Shown: positions 24,437 to 32,973 of the stretch, piece after piece
Layout of the letters: the number at the start of each line of letters is the position of its first letter
How positions within the stretch are numbered: position 1 is the stretch's first letter
NCBI RefSeq assembly: GCF_023195895.1
Contig: NZ_JALPRK010000025.1
Span: 1 to 64,000, forward strand
Length of the DNA: 64,000 nt
Reading direction: 5' to 3'
Origin: Paenibacillus mellifer
GTDB lineage: Bacteria; Bacillota; Bacilli; Paenibacillales; Paenibacillaceae
Program-made: the position numbers and the translations under genes
Notes under the pieces: model-generated
What the model saw: only the letters and a program-made list of their open reading frames with translations
The model's database searches: none
What the model was told of the DNA's origin: nothing

Positions 24437-26233
24437 ATGAAAACCTTTCGCTCGCGCCTAACACTCATCCTAATGATTCTACTCGGGATCTCGATGCTGG
24501 CTGCCGGCATCACGATGGCCCAAATGTTTAAAAACTCACATATTCGGGCCTTGGAAGACAATATGGCCCGGGAAATTAATCTGCTGGAGGCGACTTTCGA
24601 TTTTGTTCCCGTAGAGGGGAATCCCGAGGCTAACGCCTATTACGAACGAGAGGCGAAACAGTTAAAGGAGCTGACCGATTCCCGGGTCACGTTCATTACG
24701 TTGGACGGTATCGTTGTCGGCGACTCCGAATCGGATCCGGAACGAATGGATAACCATGCCCATCGGCAGGAAATTGAGTCCGCTGCAGGCGGTAACGTGG
24801 GCAGCGCAATCCGGTACAGCGATACAATCGGCGAAAATATGCTGTACGTTGCGCACCGCGTGATCGCCGGCGATTTTGACGGTTACATCCGCCTTTCGAT
24901 GAGTTTGGCGGCTGTAGAGAAGGGACTTGCCCAAGGGTGGATCTGGATGTTCGGCGGGCTGCTTTTCCTCTTTCTCGTAGCCGGTCTAGTGAGCTACCGG
25001 GTGGCGGCCGGCTTGACTAAGCCGCTGGAACAAATTACGCGAGTCGCTCATCGCATCTCCAGGTTCGATTACGACGCTAGGGTCAAGCTGGCCCGTAAGG
25101 ATGAAATCGGTCAATTGGGCCTTGCGATCAACGGAATGGCGGACAGCTTGCAGCAGCAGCTCAAGCGGATCCGCGATAACGAAGATTTGATGCAAAGCGT
25201 GCTTGCGAACATGACCGGCGGCATTCTCATGGTGGATGCGTCGGAGCATATCGCCTTAATTAACCGGGAAGCGGAACGAATCCTGCATATGAGAGGCGAG
25301 CTGTTGCTCGGTAAATCGTATCAGGTGCTTAAGCGAAACTATGAATTCACCAAATTTATGGAAGAAGGCATCGCTAGCAAGGAAGCGGTCCAGGAGGAAC
25401 GAAACGTCTACGATCCCGAGGAAAAAATCCTGTTGTTCGACAGCGTGCCGATGTTTGAAGACAACGGCAACTACCGCGGCATGTTGTTCCTCCTGCAGGA
25501 TGTGACCGAGATCCGGAAACTGGAACGGATACGAAGCGAATTCGTCGCCAACGTGTCCCACGAGTTGAAGACGCCGATCGCCGCGGTCAAGGGTTTCGCC
25601 GAAACGCTGATGGCCGGCGGGGTGAAGGACGAGGAGACCGCGCACTCTTTCCTGCAAATCATTTATGATGAAGGAGATCGGTTAAATCGGTTGATCGGCG
25701 ACATTCTCGAGTTGTCCAAAATCGAATCGAAGCGGGTGCCGTTGGAATATGCGCCGGTTCAACTGAAAGAGCTATTCGACAGCGTGTATGAAGTTCTTCT
25801 TCCCGCGGCGGGTAACAAATCAATCTCGATGTCGCATGACATTCCGGAGCATTTGTTCATCGAGGCGGATGAGGATCGTCTGCGGCAAATTTTCATGAAT
25901 TTGCTATCCAACGCGATCAGCTACTCACTGGAAGGTGGGAAAGTACGCGTATCGGCAAGCATCGTTGGCGAAGGTGGAGACGAGGAGAAGGTCCGGTTTA
26001 CGATTAGCGATACCGGAATCGGCATTCCTAAGAAGGATCTGCCGCGGATTTTTGAACGCTTCTATCGGGTTGATAAGGCCCGATCCCGCAGCTCGGGCGG
26101 CACGGGTCTAGGCTTGTCCATTGTCAAACACCTCGTGGAGCTACATCACGGCACCATCCGCGTAGAGAGCAAAGTTGGTGAAGGAACGACGTTTATTTTA
26201 GAGCTCCCCTTGATGCATACCTTGGATGATTAA
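24437..26233 (+). CDS. phoR: phosphate sensor histidine kinase
   Basis: A 598-residue membrane kinase. Layout: TM1 about 7-29, an extracellular sensor domain about 30-165, TM2 about 168-188, HAMP about 190-245, a PAS domain about 250-360, the HisKA dimer with FVANVSHELKTP (His375), and an ATPase domain with N box LLSNAISYS, DTGIGIP and GTGLGLS. This matches PhoR/PnpS, which senses phosphate status through PstSCAB-PhoU and phosphorylates PhoP. It is unusual that phoR precedes phoP and lies only two bases behind fum; in B. subtilis the order is phoP-phoR. No separate ribosome site of strength is visible, so translation is probably coupled to fum. Confidence 0.92.
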   Translation: MKTFRSRLTLILMILLGISMLAAGITMAQMFKNSHIRALEDNMAREINLLEATFDFVPVEGNPEANAYYEREAKQLKELTDSRVTFITLDGIVVGDSESDPERMDNHAHRQEIESAAGGNVGSAIRYSDTIGENMLYVAHRVIAGDFDGYIRLSMSLAAVEKGLAQGWIWMFGGLLFLFLVAGLVSYRVAAGLTKPLEQITRVAHRISRFDYDARVKLARKDEIGQLGLAINGMADSLQQQLKRIRDNEDLMQSVLANMTGGILMVDASEHIALINREAERILHMRGELLLGKSYQVLKRNYEFTKFMEEGIASKEAVQEERNVYDPEEKILLFDSVPMFEDNGNYRGMLFLLQDVTEIRKLERIRSEFVANVSHELKTPIAAVKGFAETLMAGGVKDEETAHSFLQIIYDEGDRLNRLIGDILELSKIESKRVPLEYAPVQLKELFDSVYEVLLPAAGNKSISMSHDIPEHLFIEADEDRLRQIFMNLLSNAISYSLEGGKVRVSASIVGEGGDEEKVRFTISDTGIGIPKKDLPRIFERFYRVDKARSRSSGGTGLGLSIVKHLVELHHGTIRVESKVGEGTTFILELPLMHTLDD

Positions 26234-26283
26234 GATCGGCCATGGGAACATACCAATATAGTGTAAACTGTTTTTTGAAAAAC

Positions 26284-26315
26284 TTTACACCGCGTTAACA
26301 ATGCCGTGATATGCT
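26284..26315 (+). promoter_or_regulatory. PhoP box and promoter of phoP
   Basis: TTTACA (26284-26289) and TTAACA (26295-26300) are 11 bp apart, followed after 9 bases by a -10 box TATGCT (26310-26315). With a start near 26322 the two hexamers cover about -38 to -22, the core position for PhoP~P binding in B. subtilis. Weaker hexamers in the same 11-bp register lie upstream (TTTTGA at 26273). The region also contains a GTGTAAA/TTTACAC inverted repeat (26261-26290) that could form a hairpin after phoR. Confidence 0.72.
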
Positions 26316-26381
26316 GGGCTTGTCATCAAAGTGATATTGGTTCAAATCATGAACTTGTACCGCAAACAAATGGGGGGTACT

Positions 26382-27107
26382 ATGACACAACGTCTATTGG
26401 TTATCGAAGATGAACCGACATTATCCCGGCTTTTATCTTACAACCTGACGAGCGAAGGCTATGAAGTTGTCGTAGAGGATCACGGGCAGACCGGTTATGA
26501 AACCGCACTGCAGCAGGATTTTGATTTGATATTGCTCGATTTGATGCTGCCGGGCATGAATGGTTTCGAAATCATGTCGAAGCTGCGAAGCGAAGGCGTG
26601 ATGACGCCGGTGATTATCTTGACCGCAAAAAATGCAGAAGAAGAAGTCGTGCAGGGCTTGAAGTCCGGCGCCGACGATTACATCACGAAACCGTTTGGTG
26701 TGGCCGAGCTGCTGGCTCGCGTCGCCGCCGTTCTCCGCCGATCGTCCGGTCAGGAAGAACGCGACAAGCCGGTCCAGCAGGAGAATTCTCAAATCGCGCT
26801 GGGAGCCTTGACGATTTATCCGGAGAAATATGAAGTCACGTTGAACGGAGAAGCAATCACGCTCAGACCTAAGGAGTTCGAGGTGCTGCTCTATTTGGCC
26901 CGCAAGCCGGGCGTGGTGATGACCCGGGACGATCTGATGAATGCCGTATGGGGATTCGATTATATCGGAGGTCAGCGGACGGTGGATGTGCACGTCAGCT
27001 CGCTGCGCAAGAAGCTTGAGCTGGATCCTCAATCGGTGCATATCGATTCGATCCGCGGCGTTGGATACAAACTGGTTGTGAATAAGAAGAAAGCGTCCAT
27101 CATGTAA
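26382..27107 (+). CDS. phoP: phosphate response regulator
   Basis: A 241-residue OmpR-type regulator. The receiver domain (1-120) has the acidic pair ED at 9-10, phosphoacceptor Asp53 in LILLDLMLPGM, Thr in ILTAKN and Lys in YITKPF. The DNA-binding winged helix (about 145-235) has LRPKEFEVLLYLARKPGVVMTR and VDVHVSSLRKKLE, the latter being the recognition helix. PhoP~P binds TTWACA direct repeats and activates phosphate-starvation genes. The ATG at 26382 follows GGGGGGT; an earlier in-frame ATG (26331) is not supported. It has its own promoter with PhoP boxes, so it is likely autoregulated, and its own terminator. Confidence 0.93.
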   Translation: MTQRLLVIEDEPTLSRLLSYNLTSEGYEVVVEDHGQTGYETALQQDFDLILLDLMLPGMNGFEIMSKLRSEGVMTPVIILTAKNAEEEVVQGLKSGADDYITKPFGVAELLARVAAVLRRSSGQEERDKPVQQENSQIALGALTIYPEKYEVTLNGEAITLRPKEFEVLLYLARKPGVVMTRDDLMNAVWGFDYIGGQRTVDVHVSSLRKKLELDPQSVHIDSIRGVGYKLVVNKKKASIM

Positions 27108-27129
27108 CTTCATGATGGACGTTCTTTTT
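27094..27129 (+). terminator. phoP terminator
   Basis: Arms CGTCCATCATG and CATGATGGACG, then TTCTTTTT. The stem includes the last codons and stop of phoP. The T-run overlaps the first hexamer (TTTACA at 27127) of the next promoter. Confidence 0.88.
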
Positions 27130-27180
27130 ACATAGGACAAAAGTCCCGTAAACAATGTCTTAACATTTCCCCTCTATGAT
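27127..27180 (+). promoter_or_regulatory. PhoP boxes and promoter of the CBS-chemoreceptor gene
   Basis: TTTACA at 27127, a degenerate hexamer at 27138, TAAACA at 27149 and TTAACA at 27160 keep an exact 11-bp register. After 9 bases comes the -10 box TATGAT at 27175-27180. This is the same geometry as the phoP, pstB and pstS promoters in this window. No -35 box is present, as expected for PhoP-activated promoters. Confidence 0.72.
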
Positions 27181-27226
27181 TCTAGTAGATCCATCGTAAC
27201 GTATACCAATGGGGGAGTGGTTGAGA

Positions 27227-28450
27227 TTGGATAATCAGGCCATCGCAGTATTGGAGCGTGCTGTTATTGAAGAGATAGAGAACTTGACGGCGAACGAAGA
27301 AAGCAGGGGTAGCGAGAACTTGTTACAGGAGGAAGTGGGGGAAGAGAGCCGCTCGGCTGGGGTTTCGGGTATCGCGGCGGTCGGAGGAGTAGAGGTTCGC
27401 TCTTACGGCCACAAGGTCCCGGTGATTGGGCCGGAGGTTTCCTGCCGCAACGTGTTGGGGCTGTTTCAGAGGCAACCGGAGCTCCCATGTATCGTAGTTT
27501 GTGATGGTGATCACAAACCGATCGGGTTGTTGATGCGGGATCATTTCTTTCGACATTTGGCCGGCCGGTTTGCCGCGGATCTGTTTTATGAGGTTTCAGC
27601 GCTTCGCTTTGCTCAGACGGAACCACTGATCTGCGAGCTGGACACGCCCGCCGGAGAACTGTTGGATCAAGCGTTAGGACGGGAGGGGGCTTCCTTCTAC
27701 GATGGCTTGATCTTAACCGATAAGGCGAAATATTACGGGATCCTGACGGTGCAGGATCTGATGCAGATGTCCCGCCAGTTGCAGCGGGAGGCGGACGAAG
27801 CCAGACAGGCGGCGGTTCTTGAGAGCCGCGATCGGATTATAGAGATCGAGCGCTCGATCGAAGAAGTGACGGAGTCGGCGAAACGAAGCTTGCTCGAATC
27901 GGAGCGCATGAATGGATTGTCGGGGGAGGGTCGGCTTGAGCTGGAAGCGGTTAAGGCGTCGTTTACCCGGGTGCTTGACATGACCCGTTCCCAGGAGAAG
28001 CAAGTGGCGGAGCTGTTGGAACGGACGAAACAAATTTCATCTGTCGCCGACCATATTCGCAGCCTTGCAGATCAAAGCGGCATGCTGGCCATGAATGCCT
28101 CGATCGAAGCGGCGCATGCCGGGGAGCATGGACGGGGGTTTGCGGTGGTCGCCTCCGAGGTTCGCAAGCTCGCCTTGCAGACCAAGAACTTCTCCGAAGA
28201 AATTGGCTCGACGTTGGGTGTCGTAAACCGATTGATCCAGCTAACGGCGGTCACGGCCTCCTCCACCGCGGAGGAAATGGCGGAAAGTCACGGACGAGTT
28301 GGCAATGCAGACGGGACGTTTCAAGCGCTGGTGGAGTCTGCGCGAACCGTCGAGGAGCGCGGCCAAGAGATGTTCCGCTCTTCGGAAACGGCGGCCGGTC
28401 GTACTAGATCCGTGCTTGGAGAGCTGCGTCATTTAGCGTCGCTTTCGTAA
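27227..28450 (+). CDS. soluble CBS-domain methyl-accepting signalling protein
   Basis: A protein of about 407 residues with no membrane segment. The N-terminal third is acidic and polar. Residues about 70-185 form a CBS pair of the type found next to GGDEF domains (LPCIVVCDGDHKPIGLLMRDHFFRHLAGRF). A long coiled coil follows, and the chemoreceptor signalling tip reads SGMLAMNASIEAAHAGEHGRGFAVVASEVRKLA. It should contact CheA/CheW or an analogous kinase from the cytoplasm. The start is probably TTG at 27227 behind GGGGGAG; ATG at 27209 is open but overlaps that site. It sits between phoP and pstB and has PhoP boxes, so it is likely made in phosphate starvation. A receptor of this build in a Pho operon is not something I know from B. 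subtilis. Confidence 0.82.
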   Translation: MDNQAIAVLERAVIEEIENLTANEESRGSENLLQEEVGEESRSAGVSGIAAVGGVEVRSYGHKVPVIGPEVSCRNVLGLFQRQPELPCIVVCDGDHKPIGLLMRDHFFRHLAGRFAADLFYEVSALRFAQTEPLICELDTPAGELLDQALGREGASFYDGLILTDKAKYYGILTVQDLMQMSRQLQREADEARQAAVLESRDRIIEIERSIEEVTESAKRSLLESERMNGLSGEGRLELEAVKASFTRVLDMTRSQEKQVAELLERTKQISSVADHIRSLADQSGMLAMNASIEAAHAGEHGRGFAVVASEVRKLALQTKNFSEEIGSTLGVVNRLIQLTAVTASSTAEEMAESHGRVGNADGTFQALVESARTVEERGQEMFRSSETAAGRTRSVLGELRHLASLS

Positions 28451-28453
28451 TAT

Positions 28454-28507
28454 TTTACACTCCGTTTACATTTAGACCCATGTTCTTTTACATAAGTGCG
28501 ATAAAAT
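28454..28507 (+). promoter_or_regulatory. PhoP boxes and promoter of pstB-phoU
   Basis: Hexamers TTTACA (28454), TTTACA (28465), ACCCAT (28476, degenerate) and TTTACA (28487) follow each other every 11 bp. A -10 box TAAAAT (28502-28507) lies 9 bases after the last. This is a near-ideal PhoP-activated promoter. A leader of about 175 bases without a clear fold separates it from pstB. Confidence 0.82.
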
Positions 28508-28688
28508 GAAACTGATTTACATGGAATAATTCATCATTCGCGCATACTAAATCAATAGCTGATGCGCCGGCACGGGCTCGCAGGGAAGGCGGGTACCGTG
28601 CTTCAAGTTTGCCCGCCATTTCCCCGGACCATCAGGCATAAGTCTTGCGGTTGGGGGCAAAGATGTTTATTTGTGAAGGAGAACTGTG

Positions 28689-29444
28689 ATGGATAACATT
28701 ATCCGGATTCAAAAGTTGAACTTGTACTATGACAGATTCCATGCACTAAAGGACGTTTCACTGGATATTCCGGAAAAAGCGATCACCGCTTTCATTGGAC
28801 CTTCCGGCTGCGGGAAGTCGACGCTCTTACGCACTTTGAACCGGATGAACGACATGATTCCGGGGACGCGGATCGAGGGCACCGTGCAAATTGCCGGCAG
28901 TGACATTTACAGCGACGATGTCCAGGTGGAGGCCTTGCGCAAACGGGTGGGCATGGTGTTTCAACAGCCGAATCCTTTTCCGAAATCGATATATGACAAT
29001 GTTGCTTATGGCCCGCGGCTGCACGGCATCAAGAACAAAGCGGCCCTGGATGAAATCGTGGAACGGAGTCTTCGTCAGGCCGTGTTGTGGGACGAGGTCA
29101 AGGATTTCCTGAAACGGTCGGCACTCAGCTTGTCCGGCGGACAGCAGCAGCGTCTTTGTATTGCCCGCGCCATCGCCGTACAGCCAGATATTCTGTTGAT
29201 GGACGAAGCTACTTCAGCGCTGGACCCGATTTCCACCCTCAAGATCGAGGAACTGGTTCAGCAATTAAAAGATAGTTATACGATTGTCATGGTCACGCAT
29301 AACATGCATCAGGCGGCGCGTATTTCGGGCCGGACCGTCTTTTTCCTGAACGGGGAAATCGTGGAGGCGGACGATACACAGAAGCTCTTCTCCACGCCGC
29401 AGGATCCACGCACTGAAGATTATATTTCCGGTCGTTTCGGATAA
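28689..29444 (+). CDS. pstB: phosphate ABC transporter ATP-binding protein (copy 1)
   Basis: A 251-residue ATPase of the Pst phosphate importer. Walker [13 protein letters not shown]-loop [20 protein letters not shown], signature [15 protein letters not shown], Walker [14 protein letters not shown] and switch His in [10 protein letters not shown] are all intact. The family phrase [11 protein letters not shown] is typical of PstB. It forms an operon with phoU 18 bases downstream, separate from the pstSCAB operon 9 kb away, which has its own PstB. The Walker B region has EATSALDP where the other copy has EPASALDP. The start is ATG 28689 with AAGGAGA; GTG at 28686 would be too close. Confidence 0.92.
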   Translation: MDNIIRIQKLNLYYDRFHALKDVSLDIPEKAITAFIGPSGCGKSTLLRTLNRMNDMIPGTRIEGTVQIAGSDIYSDDVQVEALRKRVGMVFQQPNPFPKSIYDNVAYGPRLHGIKNKAALDEIVERSLRQAVLWDEVKDFLKRSALSLSGGQQQRLCIARAIAVQPDILLMDEATSALDPISTLKIEELVQQLKDSYTIVMVTHNMHQAARISGRTVFFLNGEIVEADDTQKLFSTPQDPRTEDYISGRFG

Positions 29445-29462
29445 CAAGGAGGCTGCAGCAAG

Positions 29463-30122
29463 ATGATTCAAAGAAAGGAATTTGATCAGAACCTGGAAGA
29501 TTTAAGGCAGCTGCTGAGACAAATGGGTGAGCATGTCGAGCACGCTTTGGCGGAGGCGATCAGCGCCCTTCAGGCTCTGGACTCGGCTAAAGCGAAAGAG
29601 ATCGTGGGGCGCGATGCGGAGTTGAACCAGATGGAAGAGCAAGTCATGGAGATTGGCTCGCGTCTGATCGTAACCCAGCAGCCGGTGGCGAAGGATTTGC
29701 GCCGGATTCTCGTGGCGTTTAAAATTTCCAGCGATTTGGAGCGTATGGGAGACCTGGCCATTGATATTGCCAAGGTCACTACACGGCTGGAAGGTCAGAA
29801 ATTAATCAAGCCTTTGATTGATATTCCGAAGATGTCCGAATTGGTTATTCTAATGCTGCGGGAATCGCTGCAATCGTATTTGGACGAGAACACCGATTTA
29901 GCCTACAAAATGGCGAAGGATGACGATGAAGTCGATCACTTGTACAGCCAGATGATTCATGAGCTGTATGCGTTTATGATCGCCAACCCGGAATCTCTCC
30001 AGCAGGCGATGCTGCTTACGCTGGTGGGTCGGTATATCGAACGGATCGCCGATCACGCAACGAATATCGGCGAAAGCGCCGTTTATCTGGTGACCGGTCA
30101 TCGTCCGGACCTGAATCAATAG
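29463..30122 (+). CDS. phoU: phosphate signalling protein PhoU
   Basis: A 219-residue all-helical protein with two PhoU repeats. The metal-cluster motifs are visible: the first (about DLERMGDLAIDIAK) and the second (about RYIERIADHATNIGESAVYL). PhoU links the Pst transporter to the PhoR kinase and damps the response when phosphate is plentiful. It follows a pstB gene with a strong AAGGAGG site. A strong terminator follows. Confidence 0.94.
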   Translation: MIQRKEFDQNLEDLRQLLRQMGEHVEHALAEAISALQALDSAKAKEIVGRDAELNQMEEQVMEIGSRLIVTQQPVAKDLRRILVAFKISSDLERMGDLAIDIAKVTTRLEGQKLIKPLIDIPKMSELVILMLRESLQSYLDENTDLAYKMAKDDDEVDHLYSQMIHELYAFMIANPESLQQAMLLTLVGRYIERIADHATNIGESAVYLVTGHRPDLNQ

Positions 30123-30141
30123 TTTCAGCTTTACCGCGGTC

Positions 30142-30186
30142 AACCGGCCGCCGCTTGCGGAATTTCGCAGGTGGCGGCCGGTTTTT
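30142..30186 (+). terminator. phoU terminator
   Basis: Arms ACCGGCCGCC and GGCGGCCGGT enclosing an inner GCGGAA/TTCGC hairpin, then TTTTT. Confidence 0.9.
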
Positions 30187-30269
30187 CTTTTCCAAGACGG
30201 CTTTGGTGTTATCCAGTTGCCCCCTGTGTTATCATAAGAAAAGGTAGAAAACTGTGGACGAGGTGTCGT

Positions 30270-32930
30270 ATGGAAAAATTGATACTTATAGATGGGAACA
30301 GCATTATTTACCGGGCATTTTTTTCCATGCCGCCGCTCACGAACTCCAGTGGCTTGCACACGAATGCCGTGTACGGTTTTACGAACATGCTGCTGCGTTT
30401 GATCCAGGAAGAGCGCCCCACGCATATGCTGGTTGCTTTTGATGCGGGTAAGGTTACATTCCGTCATGAAGGTTACCAGGAGTACAAAGGCGGACGTGAC
30501 AAAACCCCGTCTGAGTTGTCCGAGCAGTTTCCGTTGATGCGCGAGCTGCTGGAGAGCTTTGGCATCGCTTGGTTTGAATTGGCCGGGTACGAAGCCGACG
30601 ACATTATCGGTACCTTGACTAAACGGGCGGAGGAAGCCGGTCAAGAGGTCCTTGTGGTGACCGGGGATAAGGATATGCTCCAGGTCGTCAGCGATCGGGT
30701 CAAAGTGGCGTTAACGCGTAAGGGTGTCAGTGAGGTCGAGCCTTATGATCCGCAGCAAATTGAGGAGAAATACGGGCTCAAACCGTTGCAAATTATCGAT
30801 TTAAAAGGGCTAATGGGCGATACATCCGACAATATTCCGGGAGTGCCGGGAATTGGAGAGAAGACCGCCCTGAAATTGCTGCACCAGTTCGGTTCTGTGG
30901 AAGAAGTGCTGGCCCATACGGATGAATTGAAGGGGAAAATGAAAGAAAATCTAGTGAACCATGCGGACGACGCCCGGATGAGCAAACAGCTGGCTACGAT
31001 TTTCCGCGAAGTTCCCGTTGAACGCTCCTGGGAGGAGATGAAGTTTGACGGCATCCAGGAGGAATCCGCTGTTCCGATGCTGCGCAAGCTGGAGTTTAAG
31101 TCGCTGCTGGAGCGAATGTCCTTTGCCGGCGGCGGGAATGCTGCCGGTGAGGCCGCTCCCGCGGAGCAGGTTGAGATTGAAGTCACAATGGTTACCCAGG
31201 ATAACCTGTCCGAACTGATCGCCGATCTGTCGAACATCGAAGGGATCATCGTTGAGTCTTACGGAGACAATCCGCATCAAGCCACCATGATGGGCATGGC
31301 ATTATCCACCGCGAGTCGCCATTATTACCTGCCGTTTGACGTGCTGCAAGAGGAGTACGCCGCGGAAGCTCGCGCCTGGCTGGCGGATGAGCATGTGCCA
31401 AAACGCGGGTATGACCTGCATCGGGTGGACTTGGTGTTGTTCTGGCAAGGCATCGCGTTTGCGGGAGCTGAGCACGACGTGCAGCTGGCGGCCTATTTGC
31501 TTGATCCGACGGAAAGCGATCAGACGCTCAGCGGTCTGGCGGCGAAATACCATTTGTCGCCGGTGCCCGGCGATGATGAGGTCTATGGCAAAGGCGCCAA
31601 ATTCAAGGTGCCGGAACCGGAGGAGCTGAGCCGTCATCTGGCCCGCAAAGCGGATGCTTTGCTGCGCATCCTGCCGCTGCAACGGCAGGACTTGGCGAAA
31701 TATGAAATGGAGCGTCTGTTCTACGATCTGGAAATGCCGTTATCTCGGATTTTGGCTGACATGGAGAAGCAAGGCGTCGCGGTGAACAAGGAAGCTTTGA
31801 AAGAGCTGGGCGTAGAGTTTGAAGCCCAGATCAGCAAATTGGTCACGCGTATATATGAAATCGCCGGCCAGGAGTTTAACATCAATTCAACAAAACAACT
31901 GGGAGAAATCCTATTTGATAAGCTGGGGTTGCCGGTCATCAAGAAGACCAAAACCGGTTATTCGACCGATGCCGAAGTGCTGGAGAAGCTGGCGCCTTAC
32001 CACGAGATCGTGCAGTTTATTCTGGAATACCGCCAGTTAGCGAAGCTGCAATCGACTTACGTCGAGGGCCTGCTGAAGGAAATTTCGCCGAAAACAGGCA
32101 AGGTGCATACGTATTTCCGGCAAACGATCGCCGCAACCGGACGCCTGAGCAGCCAATATCCGAACTTGCAGAATATTCCAATCCGACTCGAGGAAGGCCG
32201 CAAAATCCGCAAGGTTTTTGTGCCTTCAGAGGAAGGTTGGTTTATACTGGCCGCGGATTACTCGCAGATCGAACTTCGCGTCTTGGCGCATATTTCCGGG
32301 GATCCGGGGCTTCAGGAAGCCTTCCTGCATGATATGGATATCCACACAAAGACGGCTATGGATGTGTTTGGCGTCGGACCGGACCAGGTAGACGCTAATA
32401 TGAGACGTTCGGCCAAAGCCGTCAATTTCGGGATTGTTTATGGGATCAGCGACTATGGCTTGTCCCAGAACCTGAACATTACGCGGAAGGAAGCCGCCCG
32501 GTTCATCGATCAATATTTCGACGCCTTCCAAGGCGTCCGACGTTATATGGACGACATTGTGAAGGAAGCGAAACGCGACGGTTACGTCAAGACGCTGTTG
32601 GAACGCCGCCGGTATCTGCCGGAGATCAACGCGTCGAACTTCAACCTGCGTTCCTTCGCTGAGCGTACGGCCATGAATACGCCGATTCAGGGCTCTGCGG
32701 CGGACATAATCAAGCTGGCGATGGTGCGGATGGACGAGGAGCTGTATAAGCACGGGCTCAAGAGCCGCATGCTGCTTCAGGTGCATGACGAATTGGTATT
32801 CGAGGTGCCACCGGAGGAGCTGGAGATCATGAGCAAGCTCGTGCCGGAGACGATGGGGAAAGCGTTGGAGCTCTCCGTGCCGCTTAAGGCCGAAGTGTCC
32901 AGCGGTTTAAATTGGTACGAAGCGAAGTAG
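30270..32930 (+). CDS. polA: DNA polymerase I
   Basis: An 886-residue polymerase I for Okazaki-fragment maturation and repair. The N-terminal 5' nuclease domain (1-290) has LILIDGNSIIYRAFF, TGDKDMLQVV and the helix-hairpin-helix GVPGIGEKTALKLL. The middle 3'-5' exonuclease-like domain lacks the DxE metal residues (the strand reads IIVESYGDNPHQ), so proofreading is probably absent, as in other Bacillus-type enzymes. The polymerase domain has motif A DYSQIELRVLAHISGD, motif B RRSAKAVNFGIVYG and motif C QVHDELVFE. The start is ATG 30270 (MEKLILIDGN); an upstream in-frame start would overlap the phoU terminator. mutM follows 43 bases later. Confidence 0.96.
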   Translation: MEKLILIDGNSIIYRAFFSMPPLTNSSGLHTNAVYGFTNMLLRLIQEERPTHMLVAFDAGKVTFRHEGYQEYKGGRDKTPSELSEQFPLMRELLESFGIAWFELAGYEADDIIGTLTKRAEEAGQEVLVVTGDKDMLQVVSDRVKVALTRKGVSEVEPYDPQQIEEKYGLKPLQIIDLKGLMGDTSDNIPGVPGIGEKTALKLLHQFGSVEEVLAHTDELKGKMKENLVNHADDARMSKQLATIFREVPVERSWEEMKFDGIQEESAVPMLRKLEFKSLLERMSFAGGGNAAGEAAPAEQVEIEVTMVTQDNLSELIADLSNIEGIIVESYGDNPHQATMMGMALSTASRHYYLPFDVLQEEYAAEARAWLADEHVPKRGYDLHRVDLVLFWQGIAFAGAEHDVQLAAYLLDPTESDQTLSGLAAKYHLSPVPGDDEVYGKGAKFKVPEPEELSRHLARKADALLRILPLQRQDLAKYEMERLFYDLEMPLSRILADMEKQGVAVNKEALKELGVEFEAQISKLVTRIYEIAGQEFNINSTKQLGEILFDKLGLPVIKKTKTGYSTDAEVLEKLAPYHEIVQFILEYRQLAKLQSTYVEGLLKEISPKTGKVHTYFRQTIAATGRLSSQYPNLQNIPIRLEEGRKIRKVFVPSEEGWFILAADYSQIELRVLAHISGDPGLQEAFLHDMDIHTKTAMDVFGVGPDQVDANMRRSAKAVNFGIVYGISDYGLSQNLNITRKEAARFIDQYFDAFQGVRRYMDDIVKEAKRDGYVKTLLERRRYLPEINASNFNLRSFAERTAMNTPIQGSAADIIKLAMVRMDEELYKHGLKSRMLLQVHDELVFEVPPEELEIMSKLVPETMGKALELSVPLKAEVSSGLNWYEAK

Positions 32931-32973
32931 GTTCTTGCGATTGTGATTACAACTTAGATTGAGGTGAGAGGAT

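Noticed and set aside
26261..26290. GTGTAAA/TTTACAC inverted repeat as a phoR terminator
   Set aside because: There is no T-run after it, and its right arm is the first PhoP hexamer; the promoter reading is better supported.
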